Part shown: piece after piece, positions 34,627-44,900 of the stretch | Position numbering within the stretch: the stretch's first letter is position 1 | How the letters are laid out: every line of letters starts with the position of its first letter | From: DOZZ01 sp963792655 | Lineage (GTDB): Bacteria; Acidobacteriota; Terriglobia; Bryobacterales; Bryobacteraceae | Assembly: GCA_963792655.1 (NCBI GenBank) | Contig: CAWBWU010000006.1 | Span: forward strand, 186,001 to 250,000 | Length of the DNA: 64,000 nt | Direction of reading: 5' to 3' | Translations under genes and position numbers: made by a program | The notes under the pieces: generated by a model | Databases searched by the model: none | What the model was told of the DNA's origin: nothing | The model's input: the letters and a program-made list of their open reading frames with translations, nothing else

Positions 34627-36462
34627 TTACCGCGGGCAACCCAGCGCCTTGACGCCGGCCGGGAGATCGAGCGCACCCTGCGCTGCTGCCGGCATGTCGG
34701 CTCCGCTTGGGATCAGGTAGACTTCTACGCGGCGATCCTTCGCGTCACCGGTCGTGGCGGCCCCTCTGCGTTCCTTCACGGAATCAGCGCAGTTCGGAGT
34801 GCGGTACTCGCCACTCTGATCGGAACCCACCCACTTCACCTTGATCTGGTTGGCGTTGACGCGGCGGCAGATGCCGGTCGCGGCGCTCAACACTGCGGCG
34901 ATGTTCTCGGCGCGCTGCTGATCGATCGGCTCGGCGGCCGGAGCGTTGCGGCCACGGCGGCCTCTTGCGACAGGAGCCTTTTCGGTTCCGTCGACGTGAC
35001 CGATCAATACGACGGTCATACCCGGGTCTGCTTCGAGCGCGGGCGCAATTTCGTCAATCAGCGCGCGCTTGCCGCAGTTGTTCACGCGAGAGCTGGCGGA
35101 CGGGAACAGCACGTCATACTTGCGCTGTGCGCCGGCCTTCAGCGTCACGGTGATCGAAGTCGATGCCGTGCCGTTGCCGCCCTTGTCGTCGTTCGCCGTG
35201 CAGCTCACAGTCACCTGCTTCGACTGTTCCTTACCGCGGTTGCTCATATCGAACGAAACGCCGTTGGAGTCGAACACCTTGCTGTCGGTTCCGGTGATGG
35301 TGCCCTCGGTCGCGGTGCAGCTCAGCGTGATGTTGCCGTTGCAAGCGCCCTTCGTCACAGACGTCTGCAGCGGAGTGCTCTCACCGAAGTTCAGCGTGGT
35401 CTTGTCGGCGCTCAACGTCAGCGTCGGGTTCGAATAAGCATTCACCGTAACCGTTACGGGCGCGGCGGCGGTGATGGTCGCGTTCGGATCGGGAGCGCCG
35501 AGCACGCCTTCGAGCGCGATCGTGTGCGAACCGCCTTCACGCGGAGCCGTGTAGGTGAAATCAGCACCGGTGCCGGCGTTGTTGCCATCTACGGTCCAGC
35601 GATACATCAGGTCACGTCCACCGGTTGCGCTCGCGTGGAAGGAAACCGTGTCGCCTGCGCAAAGGCCAGAGGTGTTGCCGCTGGTCGTCGCGATCGAGGT
35701 TGTGATCGTGGTCTTCTGAACTTCCTGGTGCACTTCTTCAACAACGGTCGCGCCGGGGCTGAAGATATACGACAAGCCGCTGCTCAACTGGAAGCCGCTG
35801 AGGGTTCCGCCGTGCGGGATGTAAAGCGTTCCCGGTGCGCCGGACGTCGGCAGGTTGAAATCAGGCAGGCCCGAGACCATACCGCGCGCATCGACGCGCA
35901 CGCCCCAGTGGGTTGCGAGACGCACTTTGAAGCCAGCGCCATAGTTGAAGGCCGGCACCGTCTCATGATCCAGACTGCGCGCATTGAAACCAAGCGCATT
36001 GGGAGAGTTCACCAACTGCCGTGCCTCATCGGTCGGGCGGAAAGAGTTCACGCCCACGCCGGCGAAGACAAAGGGGCGAAACCGTGAGTCCTTCGGGGTT
36101 CCATAGAGCAGTGCATCTGCTGAACCCTGGAACAACCGGGACCCGAGTTGCACACGCGAGGGCAGCCCGTTCTCGATGGGCGACAGACGCAGCGCGTTGT
36201 TCCCGTATACCGTCGCGCCCAGTTCGAAGCCGACGTAATTGAAGGGGTTGATCGTGCCCTTGATGTTGATAAACCCGCCGCGCAGCAGCGTGGTATTCTC
36301 AGCATCCTTCTTGCTCTTCCACCACGTGGTTCCCCCCGAGACGCTAAATTCCCCGTTCTGCGGCCCCAAATCCTGCGCTGCGGCAATTGCGGCACAAGCA
36401 AAGATTGCGCCCGTGGTGCAGACCAGCAATCGCAAACTCAAGTTTTTTTTCAATGCGTACAT
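34627..36462 (-). CDS. OmpA-family outer-membrane protein with beta-barrel and Ig-like regions
   Basis: A 611-residue protein. The signal peptide (AIFACAAIAAAQD) is followed by an outer-membrane beta-barrel of about residues 35-235 (FGLGATVYG-like strands, ending SSGLSYIFSPGA), two Ig-like or PKD-like segments (CAGDTVSFHASATGG and CNGNITLSCTATEG), and an OmpA C-terminal peptidoglycan-binding domain from about residue 455 (MTVVLIGHVDG, RAENIAAVL, DRRVEVYLIPSG). It should link outer membrane and cell wall. It starts two bases after the stop of the BNR-repeat gene, so the two are in one operon. Confidence 0.87.
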   Translation of the reverse strand: MYALKKNLSLRLLVCTTGAIFACAAIAAAQDLGPQNGEFSVSGGTTWWKSKKDAENTTLLRGGFINIKGTINPFNYVGFELGATVYGNNALRLSPIENGLPSRVQLGSRLFQGSADALLYGTPKDSRFRPFVFAGVGVNSFRPTDEARQLVNSPNALGFNARSLDHETVPAFNYGAGFKVRLATHWGVRVDARGMVSGLPDFNLPTSGAPGTLYIPHGGTLSGFQLSSGLSYIFSPGATVVEEVHQEVQKTTITTSIATTSGNTSGLCAGDTVSFHASATGGRDLMYRWTVDGNNAGTGADFTYTAPREGGSHTIALEGVLGAPDPNATITAAAPVTVTVNAYSNPTLTLSADKTTLNFGESTPLQTSVTKGACNGNITLSCTATEGTITGTDSKVFDSNGVSFDMSNRGKEQSKQVTVSCTANDDKGGNGTASTSITVTLKAGAQRKYDVLFPSASSRVNNCGKRALIDEIAPALEADPGMTVVLIGHVDGTEKAPVARGRRGRNAPAAEPIDQQRAENIAAVLSAATGICRRVNANQIKVKWVGSDQSGEYRTPNCADSVKERRGAATTGDAKDRRVEVYLIPSGADMPAAAQGALDLPAGVKALGCPR

Positions 36463-36464
36463 AC

Positions 36465-38427
36465 CTATCCTTTCGAAGGTTTCAATACTGTGGAATGAGA
36501 GCTGAATGACCCGGGCGTGATCGAATGAATGAACACCCCGCGAGCCGCGGTAACTACCAAAAGACGATCCGGCAAAGACGGCAGGATTTTGAACGAACGG
36601 ACAGACGTGCCCTCGAGACCGTTGCTATCGAACGGCTGCCACGAAGCACCGTAGTCGGCGGAATGCAGGAGCTTTCCGAACATTACGGCGAAGCACTCTT
36701 CGTTGCGGGACGGGTGCAGTAACACTGCATTCACGGTATCGTCGGAAACGCCAAGCGGGCGCGACCAGGTGCGTCCCTGGTCAATCGAACGAAACAGACC
36801 GTGCGAGGTGGCGGCCAGCATCAGACCGGACCCGCGATCGGCAAGAGATATCTGATAAATCTGAGAATCGGCCGGCTTGGTACGCAGTTCCCAGGTGCGT
36901 CCCAGATCTTCCGAGACGAACAATTCGTTACGGCTCGTAGCTGCGAGCACCGGAAGCTCCCCGCCCGAGACATAGACGGAGCTGATCGTTATCTTCTTGC
37001 CCGGCAAAAGCGGAACGTTCTTCCAGGTCAGACCGCTATCGGCGCTGCGGAAGATGCCTTCGGTGGAACCGACAACAACGAACGGACCCGAGAACGACGC
37101 GATGGAGGTCACGCGTCCCAGCGCTGCCGGAACCTTTTTCCACGTGCGGCCAAGGTCAACAGAACGCAGGAAGTTTTCCGACCCGACTGCTAAGCAGCGT
37201 GTTGTGTTCGCTCGCCGCGAGCATCGAGATGTTTTCGCCCTGCAATGCCGTGCGGGTTGCTACCTGCTTCCAGCTCTGACCGGCGTCGATACTGGCGTAC
37301 AGTCCGTCTTCGACGCTGCCTGCGAAGATCGTTTCACCTTTCGATGCCAGCGGCGTAAGAATTCTGTTCGTGAAGCCTTCGTCGATCGAGGTCACGTGCA
37401 GCCCGCCGTCGGTGCTCTTCACGAGACCGGCGGTATCGGTCGCCAGGTACAAGGTTTCACTCGAATCCGGCGCGACGCTGATCGACTTCACGAGGTCTTG
37501 CGAAATCTCCGACCAGTGCGAGCCCGCATCGAGCGATTTATAAAAACCGCTGCTGGTGCCGGCGAACATGATGTCCATCTCGCGCGGATCTTGCGCCAGC
37601 GCATAGGTCCGGCGCGACGTCGGTGGAATGCCCGAAAGCTTTACCCACTGCGTGCCGCCAACCGAGGTGCGGTAGATCCCGCTGCATGCGCCGATGAACA
37701 CGCGGTCGGGCCGCATGGAATCGACGTGCAAAGCGAGGATGTCGGAATCGTCGATGATCCCTTCAGAGATTGAATTCCAGGTCTTGCCGCCGTCTGCGGT
37801 CTTCCAGGGAAGGTGCGGCGTGCCGGCGTAAATCACATCGGCGTTGTGCGGATCGAAGCCAAGGGAAACGACCTGCTGCAATTCACTGTTGTCGGTTGGC
37901 GAGACGCGCTCCCACTTCGCACCGGAATCTTTGGTCAGGAAAACACCGCTGCGCGTGCCTGCAGCCATGACGGCCGGATCTTCACTCCAGGTCGTGAACG
38001 AAAAAACGTCCTGCCCACCAAAGGGGGTCACAAGCTGCCAATGTTTTCCTGCATCGACGCTGCGGTAGAGGCCGCCCAGCGGATCTTCAGAAACGCCGGC
38101 GTAATACGTTGAATCGCGCGCGGCGTCAATTGCCAGCACTTGCAGAAGCCCTTGAAATTCGCGCGGAAAAGCGAGCGGCTGCCAGTGTTCCCCGCCATCG
38201 TGCGAGCGGAACAACAACGCGGTCTTGGTCCCGGCCAGCAACAGTTTTGGATCGCGCGCGCTTACCGCAACTTTCTCCGCGCTTCCGCCATACGGCCCTG
38301 TCCCGATCCATCCCGTTTGGTCAAAGCTACCGCCGGCCGCCGAGAGCGCCGGAAGACAACCCGCCGCAAACGCAAGCAGGCTGTACTTCGTCCGCTTCCA
38401 GACCACCGCTAAGACCATTGCGCACAT
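36465..38427 (-). CDS. Secreted BNR/sortilin-type beta-propeller repeat protein (one frame break)
   Basis: Read with one correction this is a protein of about 650 residues with a signal peptide (LLAFAAGCLPALSAAGG) and a dozen or more repeats of the type GxYRSxDxGxxW (GLYRSVDAGKHWQL, GFYKSLDAGSHWSE, GIFRSADSGLTWKN). These form one or two beta-propellers as in Ycf48/photosystem-stability-like or sialidase-like proteins, but no sialidase catalytic set is seen. The frame changes near 37187, where one base must be dropped; both halves read cleanly. It is followed two bases later by the OmpA-type gene, so a surface complex is possible. Confidence 0.8.
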
Positions 38428-38495
38428 TAGTTTAGCAAAAACACGCGCGTCTTACACGGCCTGAAGGTTACACCTTTTTTGTTAAGATCGAGCTT

Positions 38496-39387
38496 CTGCG
38501 TATTGGAATTCACACCTCGCGCGCCGGTCTCCTTCAAAACTCAGCTAAGAAAGCAGTTGAACTCGGCGCGCAAACATTTCAGATCTTTTCTAGCAGCCCT
38601 CGCATGTGGCGGGCGAGCGTCAGCGACCCGCAAGACATCAGGGAGTTCCGCAACATTCGCGCGGCAAACGATTTGTATCCGCTTGTCATTCATTCGAACT
38701 ACCTGATGAATATGGCGACTGTCGATTCTGTTGTCCGGGATAAATCGATTTCGTCATTCGCCGGTGAACTGGAGCGGGCAGAAGCAATTGGCGCGGAATT
38801 CCTGGTGGTCCACCCCGGCAATTACAAGGGAAATACGCTGCACGAAGGGATCGCCAGCTTCGTGCTCGGCATGGCTGCAGGCGGCGCGCGCAGTGCAGTG
38901 CGGGCGCGTCACCGTCCTGATCGAAAACACGGTCGGCGCGGGCTGCCAAATTGGATCGCGCATGGAAGAACTGCGTCTGCTCCGCGATCTGGCTGCTCAC
39001 GAAACGCCGCTCAAAATTGGTTATTGCATCGACACTTGCCACCTGTACGCCGCGGGTTTTGATATCGCAAAGCCGGCGGGACTGCAGGCGACCATCGACC
39101 ATGTCGATGCCACGCTCGGGCTCGAACACGTGCACGTCATTCACACCAACGACTCCAAAGGGGTGCTCGGGTCGCGTCTGGACCGCCATGTAAACATCGG
39201 AGAGGGGCAAATCGGCGAAGATGGATTTCGCGGTATCCTGACTCACCCGGCGCTGCGCTCCAAGCCGTTTATTCTGGAAACACCGGTCGATGAAGAGGGT
39301 GACGATCTTCGCAACGTCAATACTCTGAAGCGGCTCAGCCAGTTGGAATCAAAGTCGAAACCGAAGCCGAAATCGAAGAATGCCTGA
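38496..39387 (+). CDS. nfo: Endonuclease IV (apurinic/apyrimidinic endonuclease), one frame break, CTG at start position
   Basis: A zinc-dependent AP endonuclease of about 296 residues for base excision repair. Typical segments are (L)RIGIHTSRAGLL at the start, QIFSSSPRMW, HSNYLMNMA, VVHPGNYKG, LIENTVGAG, CIDTCHLYAAGFD, and HTNDSKGVLGSRLDRHVNIGEG-type metal sites at the end. The frame changes near 38885 (one extra base). The codon at the expected Met is CTG (38496); there is no ATG, GTG or TTG in frame nearby, so the start is unusual or misread. The stop overlaps the leuS start by eight bases. Confidence 0.83.
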
Positions 39388-41812
39388 AAAGCAGTACGAC
39401 CATCGCCAGATCGAAGCCCGCTGGCACGACGAGTGGCAGGACCAGCCGCTCTATCGCGCCGAAGAGAACTCGTCGAAGCCGAAATACTATGTGCTCGCGA
39501 TGCTGCCCTACCCCAGCGGCGCGCTGCACATCGGCCACATTCGCAACTACTCCATCAGCGATGCCCTGGCCCGTTATCAATGGATGCGCGGCTTCAACGT
39601 ATTGCACCCCATGGGTTGGGATGCGTTCGGTCTGCCGGCCGAAAACGCCGCGATCAAGAATCACCGCCCGCCACGCGAGTGGACGCTCGAGAATATCGAG
39701 CGCATGAAGTACACGCACCGGCGCTTTGCGTTCAGTTACGACTGGGACCGCGAAGTCACCACGTGCGAGCCCGAATATTATCGCTGGAACCAGTGGTTCT
39801 TCCTGAAGATGCTCGAGAAGGGCATCGCTTACCGCAAGCGCGCGCTGGTCAACTGGTGTAACGAGTGCGGCACCGTGCTCGCCAACGAACAAGTCGTCAA
39901 CGGCTGCTGCTGGCGGCATGAAGCCACGCCAGTAATTCAGAAGGCGCTTGAACAGTGGTTCCTGCGCATTACCAACTACGCCGACCAGTTGCTCGACGAC
40001 ATGCGCCTGCTCGAAGGCAACTGGCCCGAACGCGTGCTCACCATGCAGCGCAACTGGATCGGCCGCTCGGAAGGCGCTGAGGTCGATTTCGCCGGACCCG
40101 ACGGCCCATTACGTGTGTTCACCACGCGCATCGACACGATCTATGGAGCGACCTGCCTGATCGTCGCACCGGAACATCCGCTGGTGTCGGCGCACGCTAC
40201 GCCCGAGATGCTGGCACAAGCCAAAGCGATGGTGGATGCACGCGCTTCGCAAGGTCCCGGCGATGTGGAGAAAGAAGGTTTCTTCACCGGTCAGTACGCA
40301 GTGAATCCGTTCAGCGGCGAGCGCCTGCCCGTCTGGGTCGGCAACTTCGTGCTGATGGGTTATGGCACGGGCGCCATTATGGCGGTGCCGGGTCACGACG
40401 AGCGCGATTTCGAATTCTGCCGCAAGTACGGCTTGCCAGTACGGCCGGTAATCCGGCCCGCTGATGCTGAACTGGCAAACGGCGACACGATGTCTGAGGC
40501 CTTCGGCGATGACGGCGTTGTCGAAAATTCGGGCGAGTACTCGGGACTTGCGAGCGAGGTTGCGCGCCAGCAGATGTCCGGCCGCGCCAAACGCGAAGGC
40601 TTCGGCAATCCCGCAATCACATATCGGCTTAAGGACTGGGGCGTGTCAAGGCAGCGCTATTGGGGAACGCCGATTCCGGTGGTGCACTGCCCGGTGGATG
40701 GTGTCGTTCCGGTTCCGGAAGATCAGTTACCCGTGCTGTTGCCAGCCAATGTCGAAATCACCGGAAAAGGGCGTTCACCGCTCGAAGACGATGCAGCGTT
40801 TGTCAACACCACTTGTCCGAAATGCGGCGGTCCGGCGCGGCGCGAGACGGATACGATGGATACCTTCGTCGACTCCTCGTGGTACTTCTACCGCTACTGC
40901 GATCCGCATAACTCGGGCGCGCCGTTTGACGCTCGGAAAATCGACTATTGGTTTCCGATCGATCAATACATCGGCGGCGTCGAGCACGCGATCTTACACC
41001 TGATCTACTCGCGTTTCTGGACGAAGGTCATGCGTGATATCGGGTTAGTCACAAATGCCGAGCCGGTGCGCAAGCTATTTACACAGGGCATGGTAATTCG
41101 CAATGGCGCGAAGATGTCGAAGTCCAAGGGCAACGTAGTCAACGCGGACGATTTGCTGGAACCTTACGGCGCCGACGCCGCTCGTCTGTTTGCATTGTTT
41201 GCGGCCCCGCCGGAGCGGGAAGTCGATTGGACGGACTCGGGAATCGAAGGTATTTCGCGATTTCTGTCACGTGTTTATCGGTATGTGACGCGGAATGTCG
41301 ATGCGAGTGGTGGCGATGGCTCCGCAGATGAGAAAGTGCTGCGCAAACTGCACCAGACCTTACAGAAGATAACCGAAGACTTTGATACGCGCTGGCATTT
41401 CAATACTTCGATCGCGGCGGTGATGGAGTTACTGAACGAATTATACGCGGAAGAGTCGCGCATTTCGAAAGCAGCCCTCACGCAGGTCTTGAAGCTGCTC
41501 ACCATGATGCTCGCGCCATTTGCGCCGTACGTGACTCAGGAGTTGTGGACGGAACAGGGTTACTCGGGTCCGCTGTTCAAACAGCCGTGGCCGGCGTTCG
41601 ATGCCACGCTGGCGCAGGAGTCCGGGGCCGAAGTAATTTTGCAAGTGAACGGGAAGCTGCGGGGCAAGATCACGGTGCCGTTCGGAACCGGTGAGGAAGA
41701 GTTGAAGACGCTGGCGCTTGCAGAACCCAAAGTCCAGAGCCAGATCGCGGGAAAGACCGTAGTGCGAGTGATAGTGGTTGTGGATAAGTTAGTAAACGTA
41801 GTTGTGAAGTGA
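39380..41812 (+). CDS. leuS: Leucyl-tRNA synthetase
   Basis: A complete 810-residue class I synthetase that charges tRNA-Leu in the cytoplasm. The HIGH motif is in PSGALHIGHIRNYS, the KMSKS motif in GAKMSKSKGNVVN, and the editing domain contains FTTRIDTIYGATCLIVAPEH-like sequence (TRIDTIYG). The zinc-binding cysteine region CNECGTVLANEQV is also present. It overlaps the end of the endonuclease IV gene by eight bases and is followed by a long hairpin. Confidence 0.97.
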   Translation: MPEKQYDHRQIEARWHDEWQDQPLYRAEENSSKPKYYVLAMLPYPSGALHIGHIRNYSISDALARYQWMRGFNVLHPMGWDAFGLPAENAAIKNHRPPREWTLENIERMKYTHRRFAFSYDWDREVTTCEPEYYRWNQWFFLKMLEKGIAYRKRALVNWCNECGTVLANEQVVNGCCWRHEATPVIQKALEQWFLRITNYADQLLDDMRLLEGNWPERVLTMQRNWIGRSEGAEVDFAGPDGPLRVFTTRIDTIYGATCLIVAPEHPLVSAHATPEMLAQAKAMVDARASQGPGDVEKEGFFTGQYAVNPFSGERLPVWVGNFVLMGYGTGAIMAVPGHDERDFEFCRKYGLPVRPVIRPADAELANGDTMSEAFGDDGVVENSGEYSGLASEVARQQMSGRAKREGFGNPAITYRLKDWGVSRQRYWGTPIPVVHCPVDGVVPVPEDQLPVLLPANVEITGKGRSPLEDDAAFVNTTCPKCGGPARRETDTMDTFVDSSWYFYRYCDPHNSGAPFDARKIDYWFPIDQYIGGVEHAILHLIYSRFWTKVMRDIGLVTNAEPVRKLFTQGMVIRNGAKMSKSKGNVVNADDLLEPYGADAARLFALFAAPPEREVDWTDSGIEGISRFLSRVYRYVTRNVDASGGDGSADEKVLRKLHQTLQKITEDFDTRWHFNTSIAAVMELLNELYAEESRISKAALTQVLKLLTMMLAPFAPYVTQELWTEQGYSGPLFKQPWPAFDATLAQESGAEVILQVNGKLRGKITVPFGTGEEELKTLALAEPKVQSQIAGKTVVRVIVVVDKLVNVVVK

Positions 41813-41861
41813 ACGCGGCGTAATAAGCAGGTAATGTTTACTACTGGCGCGCTAAGTTTTA

Positions 41862-41925
41862 CGAGCCGCGCACGTAAGTAAGCGGGGGGCTTGAATCCCG
41901 CTTACTGACGTGCGCGGCACGTTTT
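41862..41925. repeat. Dispersed repeat B, full hairpin between leuS and the TonB gene
   Basis: Two 25-base arms (41862-41886 and 41897-41921) pair with two mismatches around a ten-base loop, followed by TTTT. It could act as a terminator for both converging genes. One arm is closely related to 14197-14218, so this is a repeated genomic element rather than a single-use terminator. Confidence 0.75.
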
Positions 41926-41926
41926 G

Positions 41927-44900
41927 TCAGAACTTCAAGTGCAACGCGACCTGGATAATGCGCGGGTCGGCTGTGCTTGAAATCTGGCCGAACGTTGCAT
42001 CCTGGATGTTGGTATCCGGGTTGTTGAACTGCGTATGGTTCAGAATGTTGAACATGTCACCGCGGAGTTCTACATCGAGCTTTTCACCGACATAGAAATG
42101 TTTCGCAATTGCCAGGTTCACGTTGTAAGCCCCCGGACCGCGCAGCGCATTGCGGCCGAGCGTTCCGTAACTGTACTGACCCGCCAAAGCCGACGGATTC
42201 GAGCGCGACTGTGAATCTAAGCTGAGTAGGCGTGTGTTCGAAAACTGATTCGGATTGAAGTAGTAGTTTCCAACACTCGCGTCGCCACCATTGTTGGTGC
42301 CATTGATCGTCTGGAAGGTGTGCGGATCGAAGTAAGTCACCTTTCCGTTGACATCCGCACGCACCAGCCCGGCATCGCCTGCGCCCGAAGGACCCGGGTC
42401 GGTGCGCCTGGTATTTAAGCCCGCCGAGATATCGATCGGAAAGCCCGACCGGAATGTCGCGATCGGGTAGATGCTCCACCCCTTCGTGAGCAAGCGCGGA
42501 CCCGAAGACCAAAGGTGGTCAAAGGGCAATTCCCATCCGCCCGAGATCGCGGCAACGTGGCGCACGTCTGTGTCACCAGAGGCCCGGAACTGACTGTGAT
42601 TGTAGTAAGGCACGTTCGAATTCCGCTGCCGGAAGCCGGAAGCATTATCGATCTCGTGCGACCACGTGTAAGTGGCGGTAAAGAACGCCCCGTGCAATAG
42701 CGAAGTGTCGGAGCCACCAAACCGTTTGGTTAGCTGAGTTTCCAACCCGTTGTAATTCGCGTTTGAGACGTTTTGGAATTCATAGAGGTAGCTGAAGTTG
42801 CTGCCCAACAACCGGCTCTTCGTGCCCAAGATGTCAGGATTCCGATCAACCAGAGACGTCAGCTTATGCGCCGACGATCCGATGTAACCGACTTCGAGCA
42901 CCATGTTAGACGCTAATTGTTGCTGGATCGACGTGTTGTACTGAAACACATAGGGCGTTCGCAGATTCGGATCGACAAAGTACACACCACCGCCGCCAAA
43001 TGGCAGGAACCCGGCGTCGCCAAAGTTGATGTTCGAAGCCGGCGGCCTGGACGGGAAAGAGTTCGCCGTTCCCGTGTTGTTCGTTATAAATGGGCTGGTC
43101 AGATAGCCTAAGTTCGCAGTCTGGTTCCCGCTCGGCGGATCGAAGAAGATATCGGCGAAGCCAAAAAACGGAGCTTGCCCGTTGAACTGCAGGTTGTCTT
43201 CGCCCTTCAGGATGTCGTAGAAGACACCGAAGCCGCCGCGGACGCTGGTCTTTCCATTTCCGAACACGTCGAAGGCGTAGCCGAAGCGCGGCGCGAAGTC
43301 GTTCTTGTCCGGGAAGTTTGAGCCCTTCGGCGCGCCCTTGTCACCGGGAAACAGTAGGCTTGTCGGAGCGTTGGTAAAGCGGGTGGATTGCGCGCCGGGA
43401 ACGATGGAGAACGACCTACCCTGGGTGTCATACTTCGGCTCGTTATATTCATAGCGAAGTCCGACAGTAAGTGTGAGCCGGGGCGTAACATGCCACTCAT
43501 CCTGCGCGTACCCTGCATAGCTTTTGGTTCTTATGTTAGACGGGGCCTTACCGAACTGGAGGTATTCATCCGGCAACCCGAGCAGGAAGTCCGCGCGGTC
43601 GGTGCCGGAACCGATGCCGCCCGCACCGTAGAAGTAGAACTCGCCGTTTACGTAGTAATCGTAGATGGTGTTGTTCTGATAGGGCGAGAAATAGAAACCG
43701 GCTTTGATGTTGTGCTTACCCCTGACCCAAGAGACGTTGTCGTAAAAGGCATACGTGTTGTCGATCAGATTCGTCGGGCCGTTCGGGCTGAATCCGATAT
43801 TGAGTCCACTGCCCAGGAAACCAAGCAGAGTCGGTCCGGTCGACTGGTCGGGAGTGATTCCAATTCCTAACTGCGAGGGAATGGTGCTGTTGCCGATTGG
43901 GGCCGCATTCAGGTTGTTGTTGCGTTGGGCGGTCACGCGCGCCTCATTGATGAGCGATGGCGTGAAGGTATGCGTGTAAGTTACGGTTCCGAAGTAGCTC
44001 TTCGTTTCGCGGCTCACCGGGTATCCCACTACGTTCGACTGATTGAACGCAGAGATCGACGGCGTGTCGCGCGCAGTGAAGGTACCGGTCAACACATTGC
44101 TAGTCGAGATGTTGTAATCGAACTTTCCGAGATACTGGTCATCGTTCGCGGTAGCCGACGCTTGCGGGAAAAGAAAGCCGCTAGCTGATGTAGGAATCAA
44201 ATTGTTCTTGAAGTAAGCAGTTGCAACAGGGTCGATCTTTGAAGGATCGATGATGCCCTGAGCGGCAAGAGAGGGGTTGGATTGATAATACGGGTTCGCC
44301 TGCAGAAAGCCGACGACGTTCTGATCAGGCGCGCCGTTTACCGACTGAGAGAAGTTGCCTTGAGCTTCGAGGGGAGTGTAAGTGTTCGTCTTGCCAGCCT
44401 GGACTAACTGTGTCTGGCGTTGACCCTGATAGGAGAAGAAGAAGAACAGCTTATTGCGGCCATCGAAGATCTTTGGAACCATGATGGGACCGCCAATCGT
44501 CCCGCCGAACTGATTCCTCTTAAGAATCGGACGTGCGAGACCTTGCTCATTGTTAAAGAAAGTATTCGCGTTGAGCGCGTCATTACGAAGGTAGTCGTAA
44601 AGGGTGCCATGCAGTGAGTTAGACCCGCTCTTGCTTACCACGCTAACCACCCCACCCGCGTTACGCCCGTACTCCGCGCCATAGTTACTTTCCAGCACGC
44701 GGAACTCGGCAACTGCGTCGGGGTTGGGGTTGATGACGATCCCGTTGCTCAATAGATTGTTGTTGTTTCCGCCGTCGAGCAGGTAAGTGACAGAGTCAGT
44801 GCGTCCGCCGCCGATGCTATAACCGCCCGCCGCACCTGAGTCCGGATTCGTCGGAGTTACCCCAGGCTGCGTCTGCAACAGATCCAGCGTGTTGCGGCCG

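Noticed and set aside
34996..36087. A 363-residue frame opposite the OmpA-type gene
   Set aside because: Shadow of a clearly coding gene; Arg/Ala/Val-rich composition without domain features.
36465..37112. Separate small BNR protein next to a larger one
   Set aside because: The repeat pattern continues across the gap in the 37112 frame up to about 37187, so this is a frame break in one gene.
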